DNA of 9,099 bases from DASSKO01 sp035690425 (lineage in GTDB: Bacteria; Actinomycetota; Actinomycetes; Propionibacteriales; Nocardioidaceae): contig DASSKO010000182.1 in NCBI GenBank assembly GCA_035690425.1, positions 1 through 9,099 on the forward strand, written 5' to 3'. The notes beneath the pieces were generated by a model. The model was given only the letters and a program-made list of their open reading frames with translations. It had not been told where the DNA came from and did not search any database. The position numbers and the translations under genes were made by a program. The first letter of the stretch is position 1. Every line of letters begins with the position of its first letter. Below, piece after piece: positions 1-5,808 of the stretch.

Positions 1-445
1 GGTCTCCGACGCCGCCAAGGGCACCCGCGTGGCCGACCGGGTCATCGAGCAGAAGAGCAGCCGGCCGGAGCTGACCGAGGCCTCGATCGTCGTCTCCGGC
101 GGTCGTGGCGTGGCCAGCGCCGAGAACTTCTCCCTCATCGAGGGGCTGGCCGACTCCCTCGGCGGCGCCGTCGGCGCCTCCCGCGCCGCGGTCGACTCCG
201 GCTTCTACCCGCACACCTTCCAGGTCGGGCAGACCGGCAAGACCGTGTCGCCGCAGCTGTACATCGCCGTCGGCATCTCCGGCGCGATCCAGCACCGGGC
301 GGGCATGCAGACGTCGAAGACGATCGTCGCCATCAACAAGGACCCCGAGGCGCCGATCTTCGAGCTGGTCGACTTCGGCGTGGTCGGCGACCTGTTCGAC
401 GTCGTCCCGCAAGTGACTACCGAAATCGAGAAGCGGTCCAGCTGA
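1..445 (+). CDS. etfA: Electron transfer flavoprotein alpha subunit, C-terminal part (5' truncated by window edge)
   Basis: The reading frame is open from base 2 and gives the last 147 residues of EtfA. EtfA and EtfB form a soluble FAD heterodimer that carries electrons from acyl-CoA and similar dehydrogenases to the ETF:quinone oxidoreductase. The visible part is the FAD-binding domain. It shows GGRGV at fragment residues 33-37, LGGAVGASRAAVDSG at 53-67, QVGQTGKTVSPQLYIAVGIS at 74-93, GAIQH at 94-98, and the closing IVAINKDPEAPIFELVDFG and VGDLFDVVP stretches. These are the classic flavin-contacting segments, so the family call is firm. The protein ends normally about 12 residues after the last conserved block. 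The partner etfB usually sits directly upstream, outside this window. The next gene starts 19 nt after the stop. Nothing looks broken here. Confidence 0.96.
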   Translation, partial: VSDAAKGTRVADRVIEQKSSRPELTEASIVVSGGRGVASAENFSLIEGLADSLGGAVGASRAAVDSGFYPHTFQVGQTGKTVSPQLYIAVGISGAIQHRAGMQTSKTIVAINKDPEAPIFELVDFGVVGDLFDVVPQVTTEIEKRSS

Positions 446-450
446 CGAAG

Positions 451-456
451 TAAAGT
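451..456 (+). promoter_or_regulatory. Putative -10 element (TAAAGT) for the PaaK-like gene
   Basis: TAAAGT fits the actinobacterial TANNNT -10 pattern and lies between the etfA stop and the GTG at 465, with 8 nt between hexamer and start codon. Placing +1 seven bases after the last T gives an RNA starting about 2 nt before GTG, so the transcript would be almost leaderless. No good Shine-Dalgarno lies before the GTG, only a distant GAAG. No convincing -35 is visible. This is inferred from pattern only. Confidence 0.45.
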
Positions 457-464
457 CCCCGGCC

Positions 465-1868
465 GTGGCGTCGGCATGGGACACGTGGTCTGACAAGGAG
501 CTGCGCGACCGGCAGGACGCCCTGCTGCGCGCGCAGGTCGCCGACGCCGTGGCACCGTTCGGGCCGTTCTGGCGCGAACGGTTCCGCGCGCTCGGGATCT
601 CGCCGTCGTCGGTGAAGTCGGTAGCCGGCCTCTCGCGGCTGCCGGCGGTCGGCGAGCGTGACATCAGCCCTGACGGCGACCCGGCGGCGATGGCGGCGCT
701 GGTGCTGCAGCCCAGCGAGACCGGCTACGCGGTGCACGCCACCGGGCCGGCCGTCCGCCGCGCGCTCGCGCGGCGGCTGGTGTCGACGCAGGCCTACCGC
801 CAGGTCGTCGAGACCGACACCCGGCCGACCTCCTACCTGACCACCGGACTCGGCTTCCGCTGGCCCCTGGCCAGCACCCGCGGCGACCTCGACGTCGTCG
901 CGCGCACCGGACGCCGGTTGTGGGACGTGCTCGGCCTGACGGCCGACGACGTCCTGGTCAGCGCCGTGCCGGTGACCCGCAGCGCGGAGCACCTCGGCCT
1001 GGAGTACGCCGCGCTCGCGGCCGGGGCTCCGGCCTACTTCCCGGGCCCCGACGCGCGCGACGTCGCCGCGGCGCTCCGGGTCATGCCGGCCACGGCCCTC
1101 GCCGCGCCCGCGGACGCCGCTGCCGACCTGGTGGACGACCTCGCGACGCTGGGCGCCGACCTGTCCGGCGTACGCCGTCTGCTGCTCGTCGGCGCACCGA
1201 GTGCCGCCGAGCGGCGGGCGGCGGCGGGCGCGCTGTCGGGGATGGCCGCTACCGGCGCCGTCGTGCTCGCCGTGCACGCGCCGTCGGGGGCCCGGGTGCT
1301 GTGGGGCGAGTGCGCGCCCGGCTCGGGCCTGCACACCTACCCGGACGTCGACCTCGTCGAGGTGGTCGACCCGGAGACCGCGGAGGCCTACGCCGGCAGC
1401 GGCCCGGGCGAGCTGGTGCTCACCCAGCTCGGCATGCGCGGCAGCGCGCTGCTGCGCTGGCGCACCGGTGACGTGCTGCCCGGACCGCTCGAGTCGGGCT
1501 CGTGCCCGTCCTGCGGTCGCCGGGTGCCTCGCGTGCCCTCGACCCTGGCGCGCGGCGGACTCGTGCAGCGGGTACCCGACCTGCGCCGGCCGCTCGACCT
1601 GCGAACGCTTGCCGGCGCGCTGGTCGGCAGTGCCGACGTGGCCGACTGGCGGGTCGTCGTCCACCCACGGTTCCGCGACCACCGGCCGCAGGTGGTCGTG
1701 CACCTGCAGACGGCTGCCGATCCGGCCGACGTGGCGGTGGCGGTCGCGGCCGACGTCCGCGCGGGGGCCGGCGTGCTGCCGAGCCAGCTGGTCGTCGTGG
1801 CCGCCGACGAGCCGCTGCCCGTGGTCGTGCCGACGCAGGGCCCGCGAATGGGCGCGCCGGTTTCCTAG
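465..1868 (+). CDS. PaaK-like adenylate-forming protein, probably catalytically degenerate
   Basis: The 467-residue product resembles the phenylacetate-CoA ligase branch of the ANL (acyl/aryl-CoA synthetase) superfamily. Recognisable parts are an N-terminal segment FRALGISPSSVKSVAGLSRL (40-59), an STRGDLD segment (137-143) like the post-P-loop YTRNDLD of PaaK, VDPETAEAY (301-309), GELVLTQL (315-322), the A7-like WRTGD (332-336) and the Cys-rich CPSCGRRVPRV (347-357). The expected P-loop SSGTTGKP reads SYLTTGLG (123-130), without the glycine and lysine. The A5 region, YGLTE in PaaK, reads HAPSG (271-275). No A10 catalytic lysine is apparent near the C-terminus. The fold is probably kept and ligase chemistry probably lost. 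GTG 465 is chosen because it gives the full N-terminal motif and no better start lies nearby. It follows etfA closely, but with its own putative promoter. A divergent active enzyme cannot be excluded. Confidence 0.72.
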   Translation: MASAWDTWSDKELRDRQDALLRAQVADAVAPFGPFWRERFRALGISPSSVKSVAGLSRLPAVGERDISPDGDPAAMAALVLQPSETGYAVHATGPAVRRALARRLVSTQAYRQVVETDTRPTSYLTTGLGFRWPLASTRGDLDVVARTGRRLWDVLGLTADDVLVSAVPVTRSAEHLGLEYAALAAGAPAYFPGPDARDVAAALRVMPATALAAPADAAADLVDDLATLGADLSGVRRLLLVGAPSAAERRAAAGALSGMAATGAVVLAVHAPSGARVLWGECAPGSGLHTYPDVDLVEVVDPETAEAYAGSGPGELVLTQLGMRGSALLRWRTGDVLPGPLESGSCPSCGRRVPRVPSTLARGGLVQRVPDLRRPLDLRTLAGALVGSADVADWRVVVHPRFRDHRPQVVVHLQTAADPADVAVAVAADVRAGAGVLPSQLVVVAADEPLPVVVPTQGPRMGAPVS

Positions 1869-1877
1869 CCGCGCGGT

Positions 1878-1883
1878 TAGGCT
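1878..1883 (+). promoter_or_regulatory. Putative -10 element (TAGGCT) for the cysteine desulfurase gene
   Basis: TAGGCT (TANNNT type) lies 8 nt before ATG 1892, in the 23-nt gap after the PaaK-like gene. The predicted RNA start is at about 1890, leaving a leader of about 2 nt. The sequence between hexamer and ATG has no Shine-Dalgarno. The same TTAGGCT heptamer recurs before the GTG at 7137. No clear -35 was found. This is a pattern inference only. Confidence 0.5.
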
Positions 1884-1891
1884 GAACGTCG

Positions 1892-3067
1892 ATGGTCTAC
1901 CTGGATCACGCCGCCACGACGCCGATGCTGCCGGAGGCGGTGGAGGCGATGGCGGCGCAGCTGGCGCAGGTCGGCAACGCCTCCTCGCTGCACGCCGCCG
2001 GTCGCCGGGCTCGTCGCGTCGTCGAGGAGTCGCGCGAGACGATCGCCGCGGCCCTCGGCGCGCGTCCCAGCGAGGTGGTCCTCACCAGCGGCGGCACCGA
2101 GGCCGACAACCTCGCGGTCAAGGGCATCTACTGGGCCCGCCGGGCGCAGGACCCGCGCCGCCGCCGGGTCGTGGTCAGCGCGGTCGAGCACCACGCGGTG
2201 ATCGACGCCGCGGAGTGGCTCGCCGAACACGAGGGCGCCGAGGTGACGTGGCTGCCCGTCGACGAGACCGGGCGCGTCCAGGTCGAGGCGCTCGACGAGC
2301 TGCTGCAGCGAGCGGGCGACGAGGTCGCGCTCGTCTCGGTCATGTGGGCCAACAACGAGGTGGGCACCGTCCAGCCGGTCGCCGAGCTCGCTGCGCTCGC
2401 TCACGCGCACGGCGTGCCGGTGCACAGCGACGCGGTGCAGGCCGTCGGCCAGCTGCCGGTCGACTTCGCGGCCAGCGGACTGGATGCGATGACCGTCACC
2501 GGGCACAAGTTCGGTGGCCCGATCGGTGCGGGCGCGCTGCTGCTCGGTCGCGACGTCGACTGCGCGCCGCTGCTGCACGGCGGCGGTCAGGAGCGCGACG
2601 TCCGGTCCGGCACCCTCGACACCCCGGCCGTCGCAGGTCTCGCGACCGCGCTGCAGGTCGCGGTGAAGGAGCAGCCGACCCGGGCCGAGCGGTTGCACGA
2701 CCTGCGTGGCCGGCTGGTCGACCAGGTGCGGGCGGTGCTGCCCGACGCGCTGCTCAACGGCGACCCGACGCTGCACCGCGAGCGGCGGCTGCCCGGCAAC
2801 GCGCACTTCTCCTTCCCCGGCTGCGAGGGCGACTCGCTGCTGCTGCTGCTCGACGCGCGCGACATCGAGTGCTCGACCGGGTCGGCCTGCTCGGCAGGGG
2901 TCGCCCGGCCGAGCCACGTGCTGCTCGCGATGGGCCAGGACGAGGACCGCGCGCGGGCCTCGCTGCGCTTCTCTCTGGGGCACACCTCCACCGACGCCGA
3001 CGTGACGGCCCTCGCCGAGGCGATCGGCCCCGTCGTCGAGCGGGCCCGGCAGGCCCAGAGCCGGTGA
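1892..3067 (+). CDS. Cysteine desulfurase (IscS/NifS family, PLP-dependent)
   Basis: The 391-residue product takes sulfur from L-cysteine as a protein persulfide and releases alanine. It starts with the family signature YLDHAATTP (3-11). It has SGGTEADNLA (66-75), the PLP-stacking histidine region EHHAV (99-103), HSDAVQA (178-184) with the pyridine-binding Asp180, and GHKFGGP (204-210) with the PLP Schiff-base Lys206. The mobile-loop motif CSTGSACSAG (327-336) carries catalytic Cys333. GSACSAG is group I (IscS-like), not SufS-like. The length is normal. mnmA begins 13 nt downstream, so the likely job is supplying sulfur for tRNA thiolation, as shown for the YrvO-MnmA pair of Bacillus subtilis. 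An Fe-S assembly role is also possible, although no iscU-like gene is visible here. The ATG is immediately before the conserved N-terminus, so the start is secure. No gene symbol is given because iscS versus a dedicated paralogue cannot be decided. Confidence 0.96.
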   Translation: MVYLDHAATTPMLPEAVEAMAAQLAQVGNASSLHAAGRRARRVVEESRETIAAALGARPSEVVLTSGGTEADNLAVKGIYWARRAQDPRRRRVVVSAVEHHAVIDAAEWLAEHEGAEVTWLPVDETGRVQVEALDELLQRAGDEVALVSVMWANNEVGTVQPVAELAALAHAHGVPVHSDAVQAVGQLPVDFAASGLDAMTVTGHKFGGPIGAGALLLGRDVDCAPLLHGGGQERDVRSGTLDTPAVAGLATALQVAVKEQPTRAERLHDLRGRLVDQVRAVLPDALLNGDPTLHRERRLPGNAHFSFPGCEGDSLLLLLDARDIECSTGSACSAGVARPSHVLLAMGQDEDRARASLRFSLGHTSTDADVTALAEAIGPVVERARQAQSR

Positions 3068-3071
3068 GAGA
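3066..3071 (+). promoter_or_regulatory. Ribosome binding site for mnmA
   Basis: GAGAGA overlaps the TGA stop of the cysteine desulfurase and lies 9 nt before the GTG at 3081. It supports GTG 3081 as the start and suggests that mnmA is translated from the same mRNA as the desulfurase. Confidence 0.5.
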
Positions 3072-3080
3072 GCGCCGCCG

Positions 3081-4133
3081 GTGAATGTCCTCGCCGCCAT
3101 GTCCGGCGGCGTCGACTCGGCAGTCGCTGCCGCGCGGGCGGTCGATGCGGGCCACGACGTCACCGGGGTGCACCTCGCGCTGTCCCAGCAGCGGCAGACG
3201 TTCCGCACCGGCGCGCGCGGATGCTGCACCGTCGAAGACGCGCACGACGCGCGCCGGGCCGCCGACGTCATCGGCATCCCGTTCTACGTCTGGGACCTCG
3301 CCGACCGGTTCCGCGCCGACGTGGTCGACGACTTCGTCGCGGAGTACGCCGCGGGCCGTACGCCGAACCCGTGCCTGCGCTGCAACGAACGCATCAAGTT
3401 CGCCGCCGTGCTCGACAAGGCGCGGGGCCTGGGCTTCGACGCGGTGTGCACCGGGCACTACGCGCGGGTCGTCGACGGGTTGCTGCACCGCGCCGTCGAC
3501 CCGGCGAAGGACCAGTCCTACGTCCTGGCGGTGCTCCGCCCGGACCAGGTCGCCCATGCGCTCTTCCCGCTCGGGGACTCGTGCAAGGACGGCGTACGGG
3601 CCGAGGCCGCCGACCGCGGGCTCGCCGTCGCCGACAAGCCCGACAGCCACGACATCTGCTTCGTGCCCGACGGCGACGTCCGTGGCTTTCTGTCCCGTCG
3701 GCTGGACAAGCGGCCCGGCGAGCTGGTCGACGCCGCCACCGGGGAGGTGCTCGGCCGGCACGACAACGTCTACGGGTTCACGGTCGGCCAGCGGCGCGGC
3801 CTGCGCCTCGGCCGGCCGGTGCCCGACGGCCGCCCGCGTTACGTCCTCGACGTGCAGCCGGTGACCGGCACGGTCACGGTCGGCGGAGCCGACGCGCTCG
3901 AGGTCTCGACACTGTGCGCCGGCGTTCCCACGTGGTGCGGCCCGGCGCCGTCGCTGCCGATGCGCTGCGCCGCGCAGATCCGGGCGCACGGCGAGGCGGT
4001 GCCCGCGACGGCCGAGCTGCGCGACGGCCGGCTGCACGTGGCGCTCGACGCGCCGGTCCGTGGCGTCGCACCGGGCCAGTCGGTGGCGCTCTACGACGGC
4101 GACCGCGTCGTCGGTCAGGCGACGATCGGCTGA
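3081..4133 (+). CDS. mnmA: tRNA-specific 2-thiouridylase MnmA
   Basis: MnmA adenylates the C2 oxygen of uridine 34 in tRNA-Lys, -Glu and -Gln and replaces it with sulfur to give s2U34. The 350-residue product has the N-type ATP-pyrophosphatase P-loop SGGVDS (8-13). It also has PNPCLRCN (95-102) with first catalytic Cys98, FDAVCTGHYARV (119-130), DPAKDQSYVL (140-149), and DSHDICFVPDGD (188-199) with second catalytic Cys193. VGQRRGLRLG (235-244) is the typical start of the tRNA-binding C-terminal part. Cys98 and Cys193 correspond to the E. coli Cys102/Cys199 pair, so the enzyme looks intact. GTG 3081 gives the standard start MNVLAAMSGGVDS and has a Shine-Dalgarno. ATG at codon 7 would cut into the P-loop strand. 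It lies 13 nt after the cysteine desulfurase, its likely sulfur donor, probably in one operon. Confidence 0.97.
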   Translation: MNVLAAMSGGVDSAVAAARAVDAGHDVTGVHLALSQQRQTFRTGARGCCTVEDAHDARRAADVIGIPFYVWDLADRFRADVVDDFVAEYAAGRTPNPCLRCNERIKFAAVLDKARGLGFDAVCTGHYARVVDGLLHRAVDPAKDQSYVLAVLRPDQVAHALFPLGDSCKDGVRAEAADRGLAVADKPDSHDICFVPDGDVRGFLSRRLDKRPGELVDAATGEVLGRHDNVYGFTVGQRRGLRLGRPVPDGRPRYVLDVQPVTGTVTVGGADALEVSTLCAGVPTWCGPAPSLPMRCAAQIRAHGEAVPATAELRDGRLHVALDAPVRGVAPGQSVALYDGDRVVGQATIG

Positions 4134-4191
4134 GTCACGCCACACCCGGGGCGACAGGTCGCGATATCGGCCCGACAACCGGACCGGTCGG

Positions 4192-4197
4192 TAAGGT
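4192..4197 (+). promoter_or_regulatory. Putative -10 element (TAAGGT) for the small basic-tail gene
   Basis: TAAGGT (TANNNT type) lies 7 nt before ATG 4205 in the 71-nt gap after mnmA. The predicted RNA start is about 1 nt before the ATG. The internal AAGG could instead act as a Shine-Dalgarno at 8-nt spacing on an mnmA read-through transcript, so this is the least clear of the four similar sites. The rest of the gap holds two small palindromes (4151-4162 and 4162-4169) and nothing else I can recognise. Confidence 0.4.
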
Positions 4198-4204
4198 CGC
4201 GGGC

Positions 4205-4480
4205 ATGGCCGAGCAGGTGGAGCTGACCGATCTCGAGGTGATCTGCCGGTGGAGCCTCGCCGTCCGGGCGGCGAGCGCCGACCGCGACGAGCTCATCAAG
4301 GCGTTCGAGGCCGACCTGCAGTGGCTGCGCGGCGAACGGCGCGGCGCGAGCCCGGGCGCTCCCGCCACCGGCACCACGCCGCCGCGGACATCGGTGAAGC
4401 GGGCCGCGGCGGTCAGGACCGCGGCGAAGACCCCGGCGAAGAAGGCGCCGACCAAGGGCACGCAGCGGCGGGCTCGGTAA
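4205..4480 (+). CDS. Small protein with helical N-terminus and histone-H1-like basic tail, function unknown
   Basis: The product has 91 residues and I do not recognise a named family. Residues 1-45 are charged and look alpha-helical (MAEQVELTDLEVICRWSLAV, then DRDELIKAFEADLQWLRGER). Residues 46-64 are a Gly/Ala/Pro/Thr linker. Residues 65-91 form a Lys/Ala/Pro/Thr tail with AAKTPAKKAPTK and a final QRRAR. No acidic residue occurs after residue 44. Such tails occur in mycobacterial HupB, Streptomyces HupS and bacterial histone-H1-like proteins and bind DNA or RNA, so a nucleic-acid role is a reasonable inference only. There is no signal peptide or membrane segment. ATG 4205 has a TANNNT box just upstream. 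The frame extends much further upstream, but that part is a shadow of mnmA. The gene ends 26 nt before the end of a convergent phosphoesterase gene. Its codon usage and GC match the neighbours. Confidence 0.75.
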   Translation: MAEQVELTDLEVICRWSLAVRAASADRDELIKAFEADLQWLRGERRGASPGAPATGTTPPRTSVKRAAAVRTAAKTPAKKAPTKGTQRRAR

Positions 4481-4490
4481 CGCTCGACAC

Positions 4491-4515
4491 GTGCGCCGGG
4501 CAGCGCTCAGCGCAC
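4491..4515. terminator. Possible weak hairpin between convergent genes
   Basis: GTGCGC (4491-4496) and GCGCAC (4510-4515) are perfect inverted complements around a 13-nt loop that contains the reverse-strand stop codon. It is the only stem seen between the convergent small gene and the phosphoesterase gene. It is only 6 bp, has a long loop and has no T run on either strand, so a terminator role is uncertain. Confidence 0.2.
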
Positions 4516-5808
4516 CGCCCAGCCCTCGGCCGCGGCCTTGGTCTTGAGTCCGGTCCAGAACGACTCCTCCGTCGCCATCCCGACGCCGGGCGCGCCGCAG
4601 ATGTGCGGTCCGGGGTCGGGCACGATCGGCAGGTTCGGCACTGCGGTGTCGGGGTGCGCGAAGTCGAACGTCTCCGCCAGGTTGCGCGCCGCCGCGTCGC
4701 GGCTGGTCAGCGGGGACAGGCCCCAGCGCCACTCGACCATCTTGAGGATCGAGGTGTGGTCGTACTGCGCGCTGCCGACGTAGCCGCGGCGGGCGAACGG
4801 CGACAGCACCATCGCCGGCACCCGGAACCCGGCCTGCCCGTGCGGCGTGCTCGTCGGGTTGAGGTCGTGGTCGTCGGGGAGCACGGGCGGCACGACGTGG
4901 TCGAAGAACCCGCCCCACTCGTCGTAGGTGATCACGAGCGCGGTGCGGTCCCACAGCGGTGAGTTGAGGATCGCCTGCACCACCAGCGAGAGGAACGCCT
5001 GCCCGCGTCGGATGTCGGCGTGCGGGTGGTCGTCGTTGGAGCCGCCCTGGTCCTCACCGAGGAAGAACGGGTCGAGGTAGGAGTACGACGGCAGCGTGCC
5101 GGTCGCCGCCTGCGCGAAGAACGTCTCGATGTGGCGGGCGAGCGAGATGTACTTGGTGCCCCACAGCGCGAGGAACGGCAGGTCGCTGAAGTAGTAGTTG
5201 GCGCTCACGTTCTTGGCCGCGAGCTTGTCCCAGATCGTCGGCAGCACCGAGGTGACCATGGCGTTGTCGAGCCGGTCGGTCGCCGCGGCGTGCGTGTAGA
5301 AGCGGTTGGGATAGGTGGAGCTGAGGATCGAGCAGAAGTAGTTGTCGAAGACCGTCGCCTGCTCGACCAGCGGGCCGTAGAGCGCCAGGTCGTTCTTGGT
5401 GTAGTAGCCGAGGGCGTAGTCGTCGTTGCCGCGCTTGCGGAACCCGTCGCACTTGCCGCCGTCGAGCTGCACCCGGCCACCGGAGTAGGAGTGGTCGGGG
5501 TCGTTGAAGCCGCAGCCCTGCCACTCGGTCAGGTGGTGGGTCGGGTGCAGGGTGCCCTTGTCGTCGGGGTAGGACAGCCCGGCCTGCTTGCCGTTGGCGC
5601 CGGGCAGCCAGCCCAGGTAGTGGTCGAAGCTGCGGTTCTCCATGCAGACCACCACGATGTGGTCCAGCCCGCTCTTGTCCGGGTCGGGCAGCGGCGCCAG
5701 CGGCTGGTCGGCCGGGCCGGGCCGGGTGGCCCAGGCGGGCGAGGTCGCGGCCAGCGTCGCGACCCCGGCCGCACCCAGCAGGAACCGGCGCCGGTCGAGC
5801 GGCGACAT
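4507..5808 (-). CDS. Exported phosphoesterase, phospholipase C / acid phosphatase family (PF04185-type), Tat signal
   Basis: The 433-residue product begins with a twin-arginine signal: MSPLDRRRFLLG, a hydrophobic Ala/Leu stretch, and a likely cut after AWA (25-27). The mature part fits the alkaline-phosphatase-fold phosphoesterase family of bacterial phospholipases C. Matching motifs are DHIVVVCMENRSFDHYLG (49-66), STYPNRFYTHAA (164-175), DDHPHADIRRGQAF (259-272), LVITYDEWGGFFDHVVPP (291-308), FRVPAMVLSPFARRGYV (328-344) and DHTSILKMVEWRWG (350-363). These carry the Asp/Glu/His metal ligands. It should hydrolyse phosphomonoesters or phospholipid head groups outside the membrane. The substrate cannot be read from sequence. 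It lacks the extra C-terminal domains of long (about 700-residue) PLCs. ATG 5808 overlaps the TGA of the upstream phosphoesterase gene by one base and has AAGGGAG 7 nt before it, so the two are translationally coupled. The frame continues upstream inside the neighbour, but the Tat signal fixes this start. Confidence 0.92.
   Translation of the reverse strand: MSPLDRRRFLLGAAGVATLAATSPAWATRPGPADQPLAPLPDPDKSGLDHIVVVCMENRSFDHYLGWLPGANGKQAGLSYPDDKGTLHPTHHLTEWQGCGFNDPDHSYSGGRVQLDGGKCDGFRKRGNDDYALGYYTKNDLALYGPLVEQATVFDNYFCSILSSTYPNRFYTHAAATDRLDNAMVTSVLPTIWDKLAAKNVSANYYFSDLPFLALWGTKYISLARHIETFFAQAATGTLPSYSYLDPFFLGEDQGGSNDDHPHADIRRGQAFLSLVVQAILNSPLWDRTALVITYDEWGGFFDHVVPPVLPDDHDLNPTSTPHGQAGFRVPAMVLSPFARRGYVGSAQYDHTSILKMVEWRWGLSPLTSRDAAARNLAETFDFAHPDTAVPNLPIVPDPGPHICGAPGVGMATEESFWTGLKTKAAAEGWAVR

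Noticed and set aside
417..1703. Long reverse-strand open frame opposite the PaaK-like gene
   Set aside because: It is Arg/Gly/His/Val-rich without domain motifs, is antisense to a gene with clear family motifs, and is typical of high-GC shadow frames.
2839..2857. Run of CTG triplets resembling a simple tandem repeat
   Set aside because: It encodes the Leu run of the conserved strand just before the cysteine desulfurase active-site loop and is explained by codon bias.
1201..3084. 627-codon forward open frame across the PaaK-like and cysteine desulfurase genes
   Set aside because: It is Arg/Ala/Gly low complexity, out of frame with both recognised genes, and has no motif.
1877..3277. 466-codon reverse-strand open frame opposite the cysteine desulfurase
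   Set aside because: It is antisense to an intact enzyme, has no recognisable domain, and its composition is dictated by the codon bias of the sense gene.
4151..4169. Adjacent palindromes GCGACAGGTCGC and CGATATCG after mnmA
   Set aside because: The first leaves a 2-nt loop and the second has none, so neither makes a good hairpin, and there is no T run. A binding site is possible but unsupported.
2754..4178. 474-codon reverse-strand open frame opposite mnmA
   Set aside because: It is antisense to an intact mnmA, its N-terminal part would lie in the intergenic region, and it has an Arg-rich tail and no motif.
4431..4470. Lys/Ala/Pro codon repeat near the end of the small gene, considered as a DNA repeat or recombination site
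   Set aside because: The periodicity is explained by the repetitive basic tail it encodes, and no copy is seen elsewhere in the window.
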